Positions 11,186 through 22,511 are shown, numbered from the stretch's first letter. The stretch: DNA of 64,000 nucleotides from Lycium barbarum (GCF_019175385.1 NC_083337.1:164871713-164935712); one strand, 5' to 3'. Made by a program: numbers and translations. The notes: a model not told the origin generated them from the sequence alone.

Positions 11186-12725
11186 ATGGCATCTTGGAAT
11201 GAAAATGGGTTTGATGGTTGTAATCCATATTTTAATGACCCATGTCCATATTGTGGAGGACCCCAATTTTGACAAGATTGTGAATATGCTCCCGGGAGAG
11301 AGATGTGTGCACCGTCTCATTCCTATGATGAGAGTGTTTGTAATATATGTGGTGGTCAAGGTGGACATTGGGGTGATTGTCCCAATTATTTTGTTTCCCC
11401 TCCCCCAAGTTGTTCTAACGAAAATGCTAGTTGTGATTTTGAGTTTGACAGGGACAACAACATGACAAATGAAGGACAAAGTGCCGGACATGAAGGCATT
11501 ATGGCAATGCTCCAAACATACTTAGATCGAGAAGCTAAAATGGAGGAAGAGCGAAAGCTCCTCCAACAATCCATTTTAAAAAATGGAGAAGCCATAAAAA
11601 GAATGAATGAGTCATTTGAGGATGCCAGTTCCTCAATTGTCATGGAAATGTCGACTCCTCAAAATGAAATGGTTGAAGAAGAGATTTCAAGTTTACAAGA
11701 TGAACCCGAAAATTCTTGTGACCACGACGAGAGTTGTGAAATTTAAGAAATGGTTCAACTTGAAGAAAATGAGCTACGTCATAAAGAAGAATTCTCCAAT
11801 TCTCGAAAAGAGGAAATTGAGGAAATGTTGAATGGCATTATGGCGAGAAATGAAAAATATGGGAAGATTGTGGCCAATTGGTGGGAAGTAGTTCAACATG
11901 GAGATGATGAAACTATCCAAAACATGGATTTCACCATGTTAGGATTTTTACAAGCTTTGGACGATTCTCACTATGAAGAAAAACTTGACAAAGAGGAAAT
12001 TTTGAGCCAAGATTGGCTAATGAATCAAGCTCAACAACTTGAAGCCTATGGAAATCACCGTGAAGGCTTTTCACGGATGATGGAAGAATACCGAAAAATG
12101 CATGTTGAGCAAAGTCAAGAATAGAGTCATTTGAAATTGCTATCCAAAAATTGGAGGCCGAATTGAATGCAAAGATTGAGGAATGTAACACTCAATATCA
12201 AAAGGCCATGGATAGTAGTTTTAAGTTGGTTTCCAATGAAGAAGTGGTCACTATTGATTTTCAAGAGCTAATGATAAATTACCAACCAACAAATCCAAAA
12301 ATAGTGAATGATGCCGAGATTGAAGAAATAATACTAGAGTTGCATAGAAAAGTTCATGAAATGATTTTTGAAGACTCTAGTTCATTTTTGGTGAAGATGC
12401 CAACACTCATGCAAATTTGGAATTTGAGCGCGCTGGACCACATTCTAACCATTTTTCAACATTGTGCTTGGTTGATGATATGGAAGTTGAACTAACCGAG
12501 CCAATAGTGAATTTTGTATATGAAAAAGAAAGCGTTTTTATTTTAAAGTTTGCTATGCCAAGAAGACAAAATGGCACTCCTCACTCAAAGGCCAAAAAGT
12601 GCAAAATGAGACATCCGAGAGTTGGCCTCTTTGTTTTTCTGCCACCGCCCCATGAGCGTCATCATAATCTTGATTCAAAGTTGGGGCGCAAATTCATAAG
12701 CTCCAAATGGCGAGAAAAGCGGTAA
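11186..12725 (+). pseudogene. ORF1 of the pol-less element: Cys-knuckle plus coiled-coil protein
   Basis: From ATG 11186 (MASWNENGFDGCNPYF) one frame runs to 12124 with stops at about 11270 and 11744. It then shifts frame at about 12122 and 12400 and ends at 12725. The N-terminus has two Cys-rich clusters, CPYCGGP and CNICGGQGGHWGDC (C-X2-C-X5-H-X3-C, slightly off the classical gag knuckle). A long Glu/Lys-rich region likely to form coiled coil follows. The C-terminus is basic. The metal-binding clusters at the N-terminus are the reverse of normal gag order. The same start codon context is conserved in the element at the window's left edge. It may be a nucleic-acid-binding or packaging protein; I do not recognise the family. 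Confidence 0.7.
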
Positions 12726-12785
12726 AGTTGGTAACCGTCGTGTCGCGACGTTAACTTAAGCGCTTGGTGGGAGGCAACCCATCGT
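12719..12785 (+). other. Conserved noncoding block after ORF1
   Basis: It contains the palindrome GTCGCGAC within CGTCGTGTCGCGACGTTAAC, then GCTTGGTGGGAGGCAACCCA. From general knowledge this GGTGGGAGGCAACCC block recurs at the same place in many plant pol-less LTR elements. It may be a structured RNA signal; no function is shown here. Confidence 0.5.
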
Positions 12786-12969
12786 TTTTAAATTTTTTAA
12801 TCATTTTTGAAATTCGATTTTTTAGAATTGTTTAGTTTATGATTTGTGACTAATCTGCAAAATTTCACAATTTTTGGATTTGTTTTGAATAGGTTGAGTT
12901 TTCAGAACAGCCACAAATCAGTAGCTGCTGGTTTCTGCTTATTTTCTGAATCTGGAAAAACAGGGTCGG

Positions 12970-13085
12970 ATTTATCTCTACGCGATCGCGCAACAAACCT
13001 ACGCGATCGCGTTCAATTTTAAAAAAAAAAGTAAGTTTACTCTGCGCGGTCGCGCCACATGGCCACGCGATCGCGCAGAGGCGCG
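12970..13085. repeat. CpG-rich palindrome pair cluster, internal copy 1
   Basis: Four sites (ACGCGATCGCG twice, then GCGCGGTCGCGC and ACGCGATCGCGC) are arranged as two spaced pairs, like those in the LTRs. Confidence 0.8.
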
Positions 13086-13109
13086 TTTGTCAGTTACTAA
13101 ACCGAGCTG

Positions 13110-13220
13110 GGGGTTAAAATCCCCCATTTTCCTCCCATATTCCTCCCATTTCCCTAATTCTCTCTCAAACACAATTTTAATTTTTTTGGAAAAATTCTTC
13201 AACTTGCAACCACAAGGTAT
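13110..13220 (+). promoter_or_regulatory. Possible leader with a strong splice donor
   Basis: After a palindrome GGGGGTTAAAATCCCCC the plus strand becomes pyrimidine-rich, like a plant 5' UTR, and ends in CACAAG|GTATGT, a near-ideal plant donor with GT at 13217. A matching acceptor lies before ORF2 (AG at 18424-18425). Splicing is inferred only. Confidence 0.35.
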
Positions 13221-13504
13221 GTGATTCCTTCATTATCTTGTTCCTAGGGTTGTTTTTATCATCATTCCATGTTAGAAATTGGGAAAGAATTTTTTTTTAT
13301 TTACTAGTTTAAGCATGAATGTATGATGAAATTGTTGAATTTGTTGTTATATAAATTGTTGTTTGTCGTTGAGTGATGTGAGTTGAGAGTTGGGTGCTGA
13401 TATAAGAAAAAAAAAATGGGCCACAATACGTGCTTAGAATCATTGAATTGAAGCCCCAAAAATGATGCCCATAACTTGTTTGTGAAAATGCTTGGGAGAA
13501 TCTG

Positions 13505-13715
13505 AAACGATTCAGCGCGATCGCGCCGATAATAGCCGCGAACGCGCTGAATAATGGACCAAAATTGGCGCGATCGCATACTGTTGAACCGCGATCGCGG
13601 TTAAGGAAATCATAAACATTACGCGATCGCGCCATTTCCCTGCGCGATCGCGCTGAAGGAATACAGCAAAATGGCGCGATCGCGACTCCTTGTCACGCGA
13701 TCGCGCTGAAGAAAA
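13505..13715. repeat. CpG-rich palindrome pair cluster, internal copy 2
   Basis: At least eight palindromic or near-palindromic sites (GCGCGATCGCGC, CCGCGATCGCGG, CCGCGAACGCGC and similar) are spaced roughly 15-35 bp apart. They stand out sharply from the surrounding AT-rich DNA. Confidence 0.85.
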
Positions 13716-13805
13716 AATCCCAGTTCACAAACAGAATGCTCGCACAGAGCTGTTCAAAACTTGGGTGCCCAATGTCCTTAACCCAACTCCTCATTATACA
13801 TCATT

Positions 13806-13810
13806 GTAGG
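13806..13810. repeat. Target-site duplication GTAGG (left)
   Basis: GTAGG immediately precedes the solo LTR and recurs at 18392-18396 immediately after it. Confidence 0.93.
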
Positions 13811-13963
13811 TGTTGACACCCAATTTTGTCCCGCCTCTCCTCCAAAATACCTATTTACGCTTCTAATATTTTTGGAAAATTAAAAAAATATATATTGTAT
13901 TTTACTATAATTACTAGCCTCTTATCAATACCGGCGTTTCATTATTCCTTTACAGTTACTAGC

Positions 13964-14023
<60 letters not shown>

Positions 14024-14661
14024 CAATTTTTTTATCATTTCGGCATTTTACCAGCTTACGCACACGCATCGCATTTATCTTTGCATAATTAAATAATAGT
14101 GTTTATTTATTGTGGATTTTCGAAATATTATTGCACGACTATTACAACGCCATTTTTATCTGAGCACCAATAATTGCATATTTTATATTAAGTAATATTT
14201 TAACACAAGTTATTTAAATAGGTCTTTTATTTAAATGTAGTAGCCCAATCAACTCATACTATTTTCGGGCCAATTCACAAAACCAGTCCACATTTTGATT
14301 TACCTGACATCATTTAATTCACCCCAGCCCAAATAATTAACCAATATTTTTGGACCAGCCCACTCTTTTAATTTTGCTCAGCCCATTATTTTAAAAATAA
14401 CCAGCCCATTGTTTAACCCATACCCGACCCAATACCCATTTGACCCTAAGGGTTTCCTTCATTCTCCCTTTTTCCCTTCCACCGCCGCTTCTTCGTCTCT
14501 CCTTTTCCCTTTCCTCCTCCTTTCTCCCTCTTTCTCTCCTGCTCCACCTTCCTCTGTTCCCCACCATCTCCGCCTACCCCACTCCCACTTCCCCCGTTCC
14601 CCGCTCTTATCTCTCTCTCTCTTCCGCTCCTGCCCTCTTTCTTTTATTCAACACAAAACCC

Positions 14662-14669
14662 TATAAATA
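14662..14669 (+). promoter_or_regulatory. TATA box of solo LTR copy 1
   Basis: TATAAATA sits in ACCCTATAAATAGGGGGAG downstream of a pyrimidine-rich block, the expected U3/R border. Confidence 0.65.
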
Positions 14670-16894
14670 GGGGGAGATGAATCGTTTGAAGGGGAGAAAG
14701 AAAAAGGAGAATCCCTTTACGAAAACAAGTTTTAGAACCCCCAAAATTTCCTTGCAAAAACGAGCTCTCGGAACCGATCTAGGAGTCACCTAAAGTTTTC
14801 TAAATTATCAAATTTGCAACTCGTTGTGACAGTTCAAAATACCGTATCAAAAAAACACTCAAACAATTTTTTCGTCTGTTCTGTTGTTGCTGTGAATTCG
14901 AGCTTCGCAAGCTCGGATTTGGTAGTTTCGAGGGTAGATCTGAAACCCTCGCACCCTGTTCGCTGCATACAAGAAAGGTAATTTACTCTCCGTTTTATTA
15001 TTTTGGAAATGATTTGTTCTTAATCTGTCTTTTGTGCGACCTGCTTGTAGTTTGTCCAATCGGCTACGTGTTAGTATGAATCTTTAATTGCTTAGCTATG
15101 CTCTAGGTGTAGGATCTCATATTAATTAATTTCAAGTAGATATATATTCATCTTAGATTAATTTTGACCCCTAAAGTATATTAACCCCTGTTTAGTTCAA
15201 GTTTGGATCAACTTTAATTGGTAGTGCGATTGGTTATTCAATGATGGTAATCTGCAAGAAGGATGTATTTATTTAAGCCTGTTCAATTTATTTCAAGAAA
15301 GTTCATGTCTGTTAATTTTCGAAATAAAGCTTAGTGTTGCTAATTGACAGGTTTATATATAACAGGTCTGTTTGAATCTGCTTATTCGTTCCAATCTTCC
15401 TCCCACGGAAATGTGTTTACTCAGCCTATTTTGATTATTTGTTTTAAAAAAAATAGTATGACTACATGCTTAGTTGATGGAAAGTTGGTTATTAGTAACA
15501 TAATAGCTTAGCATGATTCAGGATGTTCGGTGTTAAAATACAACAAATTGATCTTCATAGTTTGCTAATATACATGGGTTAGATAGTCAACATAACTTGT
15601 GCACTAACTACCTTGGTTAAATAAGTTCAATGTCAAATGTATGTGTAAGTAGACGTTAATCCCCTTCTGTTTCATTTTTTTTTCTTACCTCTTACATTGT
15701 TACTTCTTAGTCGTTATGTATTAGTATTAGTATATTGTCTTCATGATTTAGTACATTCTTATATTAATTCAGTTTATGGTTTATGAAGCATGTTATATGT
15801 TGGTAGGATTGGATAAAATGCCTATGTCTTGATCTTGCTTAGTAGTTAACAGTGTCTATATGCTTATATCTTGACTTAGTTTAGTTTCATTTCAGTCCTT
15901 TTCTAGTTTCCCCTATGGCTGATTGTACTGATCCTCGTCATGTTAATTGATATATGTGATCAAATGAGCTAGCTATGGTTTCATTATGTTTAATGTTTGG
16001 TGTGTAGTTTTCAGCCCATGTTTCTGTTTGTTCAAAATTAGTATCAATAATGCGATAACAACAACAACACGACAGTATACTCAGTTGAATGTTTGAATTA
16101 GTATATGGTCAGTTAATTAAATTTCATGGATATTTTAGTTTTACATTGGCTATGGTACGGGTATGAAATATGGAAGCAGTATGCCCCTGTTTCTGTTTGA
16201 TATATGCTAGCATGAGCTTTTTGGTCTCTCTTCTTAGCTTAGCGTTTTCTTTCAATCATTTTTTTTCCTTTAATATGTTTGGCCATTTCTTATCCTTAAC
16301 CTGAAATTAAATATTCTTAGAGACTTTCTATTTCATTCATTCTAATTTGAATCGTTATATGTTGGGTGGAAGTTTCTCTTTTTACTTTTTTTCAACTTTT
16401 TAAAAAGTTGTTTGTCCTAAACTGAGTAGTTTAGTTTAATGTGCTAAAGTTTATGGAATCCAGTAAATCTACTTTATTCGGCCCACTTAGTCATGATTTT
16501 AGTTGGGTAGTGTAAAAGTAGAGGAGGATAATATTTTATTTAAATTTTGAACTATTGACCTGCTTGGCATATTTCTAATTAATCTGCTACTTGTCCCGAA
16601 CTGTTCATCATTTCAATTCATTAGGATAAGCATCTGATCATGAATTTGCCTCCATATGTTTTGCCTTACAAATGCTCTTCTTATGTTCCCTTATCGTCCT
16701 AAAAGATATTGAAATTTAAGTATTCTGTGGCCTCAAGTTTGGATAAAACATGACAAGTATTTAACTAGTCGAATCAGTGACGGTTTCATATGCATTAAGC
16801 CCTTTCCTTCTCTTACATTACATTGCTAATGTATGCTGGGTTTTTCTGGACTTGTTTAAAATTTTATATGCATTCATGTTACAAGTGTACCGTG

Positions 16895-16897
<3 letters not shown>

Positions 16898-16959
<62 letters not shown>

Positions 16960-16965
16960 GTATGG
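16898..16965. repeat. (TA)n(TG)n microsatellite
   Basis: Alternating TA then TG/CG dinucleotides form a purine-pyrimidine alternating tract inside the solo LTR. The ORFs read across it are artefacts. Confidence 0.9.
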
Positions 16966-18391
16966 CCAGTATATTTTGGTTAATACATTTACGGGGCTGA
17001 AAGCTTTTCAATATTGACCTTCTATACATCCTTATGAATGTGTATACATGAGATATACTCAAATATACACAGTATATACATAACCTACCGACCTGTTTTT
17101 AATTTGTATTTTTACATGTTTAACCTTATTCATCGATTAGATACTAATCCTTCTCCTTTCGTTTTATGCATGACCATCGCATACAAGTCCGAGGGACTCG
17201 TTCTTCTCCTGCATTCGTTGTTGGGTTAAAAGCCCAACGAAATCCTCTCGAGTCATTCCCCATCAGTCCATCCGCAACAGCATATTAAAATTATTATTGG
17301 GCCAAAGCCCATACAGCAGCAGCCAATCCGCAGCAGCAACATATAAAATTTATTGGGCCAAAGCCCAATAGCATGAATAGTTTGCAGCAGTTGGGCCTGG
17401 AAAATGGGCCAGATCCATTCAATTTTCTTCCCCTCTATCTTATTTTACTGTTGTATATTTTTTATTTGCTTTGTATGACTAACCTTACCTTATTTTATTT
17501 TCTTAACTTAACCTTAGCAGAATTAGTGGGTTAGTTTAATATAATGGGTAGTTAATTTAAAGTATCTATAATATTTATTTTTTGTTAGAACAGTTGATTT
17601 TCAATAGCATATTTGGAGTAAAAGAAATCATGTTTTGCTACCTTAGAATATTTGTTTTAAGAAATGTCACTAATATGCAAATATAAACTCTAGTATATTT
17701 TATAAATAATTGTTCAAGTTTGAATCAATCATGCATTTTTAAGCATAGTTAATGAAAGATAATGAAAAGGAGAAAGAAAACTCGCGTATTGTCTATATTC
17801 ATAAATTGCAAAAATCAATTAATATCTCGCTACTTGAGTTGTTTCAAATATTTATTAAAACGTTGCAACCTGCATTCCCTTCTACTTATATGCAAATTAT
17901 TATATTTATAAGTCTTACTTTAAATAGCGTTATCATATTCTTTCTTCAAAACCTTAACAACCTTTATAAGTCTTATTTTAAAAATAGCCTTTAAAGTTCT
18001 CCTTTTTATATAAATTATTATATTTTTTCGTAAATCTTATTTTTTAGCTAACATTATTTTCCTTTATAACTAACAATATTTGTAAGCCATTTTTTAAATT
18101 TAAGCACTATATTTTGATTAATTAACCTAAGTTTGGTCGGATAACCGTAAGTTAACGGATTCTAAAGGATGCCTAACCCCTTCCCTTTAGGATAATATAG
18201 AGCCCTTACCTAGAATCACACTGGTTAAGCAGACTATTAACGGAGGTTTAGTTTTAACTTTACCTTAGTTAACATCTAGGTGTCCTAATTCACCGTTAAA
18301 TTAATTAGGTGGCGACTCCTTAAAACAAAATAAATAGGAATCACCAATACGTCATACCCCTAAATCCATCCGGTTAAAACGGGGTGTGATA

Positions 18392-18396
18392 GTAGG
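18392..18396. repeat. Target-site duplication GTAGG (right)
   Basis: Exact repeat of 13806-13810. Confidence 0.93.
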
Positions 18397-18442
18397 TGTT
18401 CATATGCATTGTGTTTGTTTTGTAGGTACTTAAACTCAAAAA

Positions 18443-19731
18443 ATGGCTTCATCATCCAGTGCTGCCCAAGTACCCTTGATTGAATACTATGACACCACCA
18501 CCTTCCAGTCAGCAAAATCTTCGAAGCTATATGATAGATTGCTGGGAAAGAGCTTCATTGAAGAGAGGGGCTTTGTAACAGAAAATTTGGAAGAAAAGAT
18601 GCCCGAGTTCTATGGAAGGTTGGTAACAAGCGGCTGGATACGCTTTGCAGATGAACCAATCAGGGCAAATCATACCCTGGTGCGGGAATTCTTCGCAAAT
18701 GCTGCAGAGGCAGACATTATACATAGGGCAATTGTCAAAGTCAGAGGTGCGGATGTCCTGTGCAATGCCTCAAGAATAAATGCCTATTACAATCTGCAGG
18801 ATGGTGACAACAGCGAGATGGCACAGAGGTACGAAAACCTGCGGCAACAATGGTTTGTGACCTACCTTCACGGTGGGGAACAACCAAAGTGGCTAAACAC
18901 AATGCAGAAAAGGATTGACTCTGCAGAGTTCACTGCTGAAGCCAAAACTTAGCTTGATATTGTCACATCCAGGGTGCTGCCTTCAAAACATGATTCAGAG
19001 GTGCCGCTTGAGAGGGCTAAAGTAATTTGTGCTGTGATGGAAGGATTGCCTGTTGACGTGGGGAGGCTCTTTATGCAGGAAATCCGGGAGGTGGTGCTTG
19101 AACGGACTAAAAGCTTATTCTTCCCATCATTGATCACTTACTTGTGCTCCACTGATGGAGTGCCCACAAGACCAGGCGACAAAGAAAAAGGGCCTGGTGG
19201 ACCGATTTATCCGTTGAAAAAGAGAGGGCCTGGTAATGTACAGAAGAAAAGGAAGATTGATATAGCAACATCATCATTTGAGCAGTTCACATCTACTGCA
19301 TCAGATTCTATTGGTGGGGCATCTGCCCCTCCTATGGCTATACCAATCTTGCCACCACTGCAAGAAGCCGCCAGGCCTTTCCAATATATCTCCACCCATG
19401 TCCATGGGGTGGACAATCGGATTCAGCAGCTACTGGCTAGTCTCCTGCGGGCCCACATGGAGAAGGCACATCTACAGCTCCCTCTGTTCCTATTGGTCCG
19501 ACATTAGCAGGTGTGGTGGAGAACATGAAGCATATCAAAGAAAAGCAGGGAAAAATAGAGAGGAGGCAGAAAAAGGCGAGGGAGCATGCCAAGAAGCAAA
19601 GCAAATTCCTGAACAAAATGATGAGCATTCTGAGGAGTGTATGCGGCGCACAACATGAAGAGGAGGAAAATGAGGACGATTTTGTCCTACCAGAGCCCAG
19701 CAGCTCCAGTTCAGAGGGTGAGCAGAGATGA
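18443..19731 (+). pseudogene. ORF2 of the pol-less element: putative plant transposon protein
   Basis: From ATG 18443 (MASSSSAAQVPLIEYYDTTTF) one frame runs to about 19460 with a single TAG at 18950. It then shifts frame once (about 19460-19500) and ends at 19731, ~430 codons in all. The middle holds SRVLPSKHDSEVPLERAKVI then CAVMEGLPVDVGRLFMQEIR, which resembles the 'putative plant transposon protein' domain found beside plant LTR elements. After a Pro/Gly linker with a basic patch (KKRGPGNVQKKRKI), the C-terminus is a basic coiled coil ending in an acidic, Ser-rich tail. It has no RT, protease or integrase motif. It may be a structural or env-position protein; function unknown. A TTTTGTAG acceptor-like site lies 18 bp before the ATG. 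Confidence 0.75.
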
Positions 19732-21242
19732 CCATAGCACGCAGTGCTAGGAGGTAAAAGTTTTTCTGTGTTGATGTACTGCAGTGGGGACACTGCAAGT
19801 TTTTTAGTTAGGGGTAGGAACCTCCTCGGCTTTTCTTTGCCAGAGTTCTTTTCCTGAGGGGGGTTTTATTTTGTTGAAACTGGCATGTTTAGGATGTTAC
19901 TTAGGTTGAATAGAGTAATTTTATTTTATTTGGTACTACTTGGTAACTAATAGCATGTATTGTGTTCTGTTGAAATTTTTGGACCCCTCGAAATTTTGAA
20001 AAAAATGCATACTTAGAACAGTTATTGTCTGACATGATTGATTCTTTATATGACATTGTGATTATTGGGGTGTTGTGTGTGATGAATTACTACTTAGGAG
20101 GTCACAAGTGTAAAAATTATTGTCCTTATGACGACGTGTGTGTGAGTTGTTAGTTTAATTCTGTTTATGCATGTATAATCTAGAACTTGCCCGGTTGGTC
20201 TTATTTGAAATGCGAAAGTTAGTTTGGTTGTGAAATGATCTTAGGCTTTCTTTGTGTAAATAAGTCACTGTGCCTAAATAAGCCTCTCCAAAAGCTGAAA
20301 ATACCCCTAGTTTTCCCTTTTGAGCCTTTTTGACCTTTTTCTTGGCTAGCCAATTATGAAACCTTACCCTTTGTGAAATTAATCCATCTTCACACCCATT
20401 CCCTCCTTGATGCTATTAATTAGATGAGGCAAAATACCTAAGTTGGGGGTGAATTAAATGTGGAGTACATGTTCAAAACATAAGTTGGGGGTGGTGGAGT
20501 TTGCTAGTGAAGATTCGATGTGGTAGTTGCGTATATATTTATACATAAAAAAAAAAGCAGAAAATTGTAACGCAAAAAGAATTGTAAGTTGGTTAGAAGT
20601 AAAACCACATCGAGGTCGAAAACTGAAAGAAAATAAAGGGGTGGAAAGAAAAGAGGCGAATTAAGGTGACAAGATGTTGTAATGTTCAAGGAGGGTGAGT
20701 CACTAATATCCAAAAAGTATCCAACCCGTCCCTAAACCTACATTACAAGCCGAAACAAGTCCTAATGAGATCACAACCGAACGATCCTAGGATAAGAAAA
20801 TAGAAAATAAGGGCAAGCCTATGGTATTTGCATGTGTAAATATGAATTGTCTTTGTGAGTGTCAGTGTTTTTCTCTTCTCTTTCGTCTTCGTCCCATTCT
20901 TGTCGTATATATGTGTGTTGGGACATTCTTTGGTCTATGTGAGGGCATAAAGATGAAAATTGAACAAAATAAAGTGACCGCCTAAAGTAGCGTTTGTGTG
21001 CACCATAATATGTTCGATAATATGATGTCATTCATTGAAGATTCATGGTTAGTCGTAGTGTTCTTGAGTTGTGTATGTTGCTTTAAAACAGAAATTGGGG
21101 GGGGGGGGGGTCCTTGGAAGAAAAACATGCATGCCGGTAGTTCAAAGTCAAAACCAATGTAGACATTGTTATTCTATAATATCTAAGTGTTAGATTGAGT
21201 CATGGTTTTGTATGGCTTGCTTGAGGACAAGCAAATACTTTA
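19732..21242 (+). other. 3' noncoding interior of the pol-less element
   Basis: No credible coding. Purine-rich AAGTTGGGGGTG motifs occur near 20435, 20475 and 21243, and a G13 run near 21095. The palindrome TTGCTTGAGGACAAGCAA (about 21219-21236) lies just before the purine tract. Gene-like ORFs here are random openings. Confidence 0.7.
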
Positions 21243-21254
21243 AGTTGGGGGTGT
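21243..21254 (+). other. Polypurine tract of the pol-less element
   Basis: AAGTTGGGGGTG ends directly at the 3' LTR start (TGATGTGG, 21255). Confidence 0.85.
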
Positions 21255-22511
21255 TGATGTGGCGTGATTTTACACCACAATCGATGCTTTTTAACTATAA
21301 GTTTTACTTATTTTTAAGCAAGTCTATGTCATTTTACGTAGTTTTTGTCATGTTTCAGGTAATACGAGGTCCCTAGAGCCTAAGTATGGAAAACAAGCAA
21401 AACAGTTGCAAAACTGGAAATAACTGGAGGTTCTGGAAATTATTGGCGAAATATTGCTCTGCGCGGTCGCGCAGTAAGTTCACGCGTTCGCGGTCACGCG
21501 CGTCCGTGACTCTGCGCGAACGCGCAGTAAGTTCACGCGTTCGCGGTCACGCGCGTCCGTGACTCTGCGGGATCGCGATACTTCTTCACGCGTTCGCGAC
21601 ACATAAACAAAGCAATTGCACGCGATCGCGCAGTGACGTGGAGCGATCGCACTGAAGGTTTTTCGGGAATTTTCGACCAGAACCTGGGATTTGACGATTT
21701 CTTCCATTCCAGTTCATATAAATAGAAAATTAGGGCAAAACATCAGATATCTTTGGCAGCTTGGAGGCTAGGGTTCCTACAAAAATGTTCTCTCTTCTTT
21801 TTAATCCTTGTTGATGGAAATCTCTTGGTGACAATTAAGATTGATACTCTTGTTGTGCTTATTTATTCATTTGCATTGTTCTTAATCAAGTAAGTTTTTG
21901 TTATTTTAATTATTCTTGTTCATGAATGTTTTCAATGGAATAGCTAACCTTTGAAATCGCCCATTTACTTTGTTTGAAACTCGGAAGAGGAAGAACGGGG
22001 TTGGGATAGAATAATTAACATAAATTTGGGGCGTTAACCCTCATCTAATGGAAGTTGACCTAGGAATAGGCAATACCACTTGTAGCCATATTTGGGTGTT
22101 CTTAATGCTCCTAATTGCTTGAGGGATCTTCAATTGGGTAGTCTAGTTAATCTTCGGAAGAAGTTAATTTATAGTCATTATCCGAGGCTAAATAACATAA
22201 ACTTGCTATTATTTATAATTCGTGAAATAGATTGGATCGTTACTTGAGAGGTAGTTTCCTTTATTCCATTCTTGTTGCCATTGATCAATTTACTTGCTTT
22301 CTAGATTAGAATTTATATTTCCATATTTTATCAAAACCTTATCAAAAACCACCATTGATGCGTTCGGACATAGCTATTGTTAGTGATAATTCCTAATCTG
22401 CTTAAATCGCCTACATATTGTTCTCTGTGGGATTCGACCCCAACCTTGTTGGGTTACTATATTTGACAACGTCCGCGTTATACCATTAATAGGTGTAATT
22501 TGAGTGTATCA
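21255..22511 (+). repeat. 3' LTR of the pol-less element
   Basis: 1257 bp, starting TGATGTGGCG and ending GAGTGTATCA. It aligns with 9795-11051 without indels, with about 17 substitutions counted by eye. Confidence 0.96.

Larger units (their letters stand above)
13811..18391 (+). mobile_element. Solo LTR (4581 bp), long Ogre-like family, copy 1
   Basis: It starts TGTTGACACCC and ends GGGGTGTGATA (TGACA in copy 2), flanked by perfect GTAGG repeats, with no coding interior. It matches 45006-49988 in the opposite orientation at both termini and in the GGATGCCTAACCCCTTCCC block. Contents in order: an ATT microsatellite (about 13965-14020), a pyrimidine-rich stretch (14460-14640), a TATA box (14662-14669), a hairpin CGAGCTTCGCAAGCTCG (about 14897), AT-rich DNA, TA/TG repeats (about 16900-16960), and GGGCCAAAGCCCA repeats (about 17220-17400). 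LTRs of 4-6 kb are known from plant Ogre elements; the family call is inferred, the solo status is seen. Confidence 0.88.
9795..22511 (+). mobile_element. Pol-less LTR retrotransposon (LARD-like), 12.7 kb including a nested solo LTR
   Basis: Two equal-length LTRs (1257 bp each), a tRNA-Asp PBS after the 5' LTR, a purine tract before the 3' LTR and a 5-bp CGCAC duplication define a complete element. By eye the LTRs differ at about 17 positions (~1.4%). The interior (8.1 kb without its solo LTR) shows no protease, RT, RNase H or integrase in any frame. It has two plus-strand ORFs, both now broken: 11186-12725 (Cys-knuckle and coiled coil) and 18443-19731 (plant transposon protein type). It is therefore non-autonomous and needs pol in trans. 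It interrupts the chromovirus gag gene. Confidence 0.93.

Noticed and set aside
13826..14092. ORF with a long tyrosine run
   Set aside because: Caused by the ATT microsatellite in the solo LTR.
14409..14670. Two overlapping Ser/Pro/Phe-rich ORFs
   Set aside because: They fall in a pyrimidine-rich block of the solo LTR; the equivalent block in the second solo LTR gives different ORFs.
13811..18391. Complete noncoding retrotransposon instead of a solo LTR
   Set aside because: No second direct terminal repeat, PBS or purine tract inside; a TATA box in the first fifth and the single TG...CA-type unit fit one long LTR.
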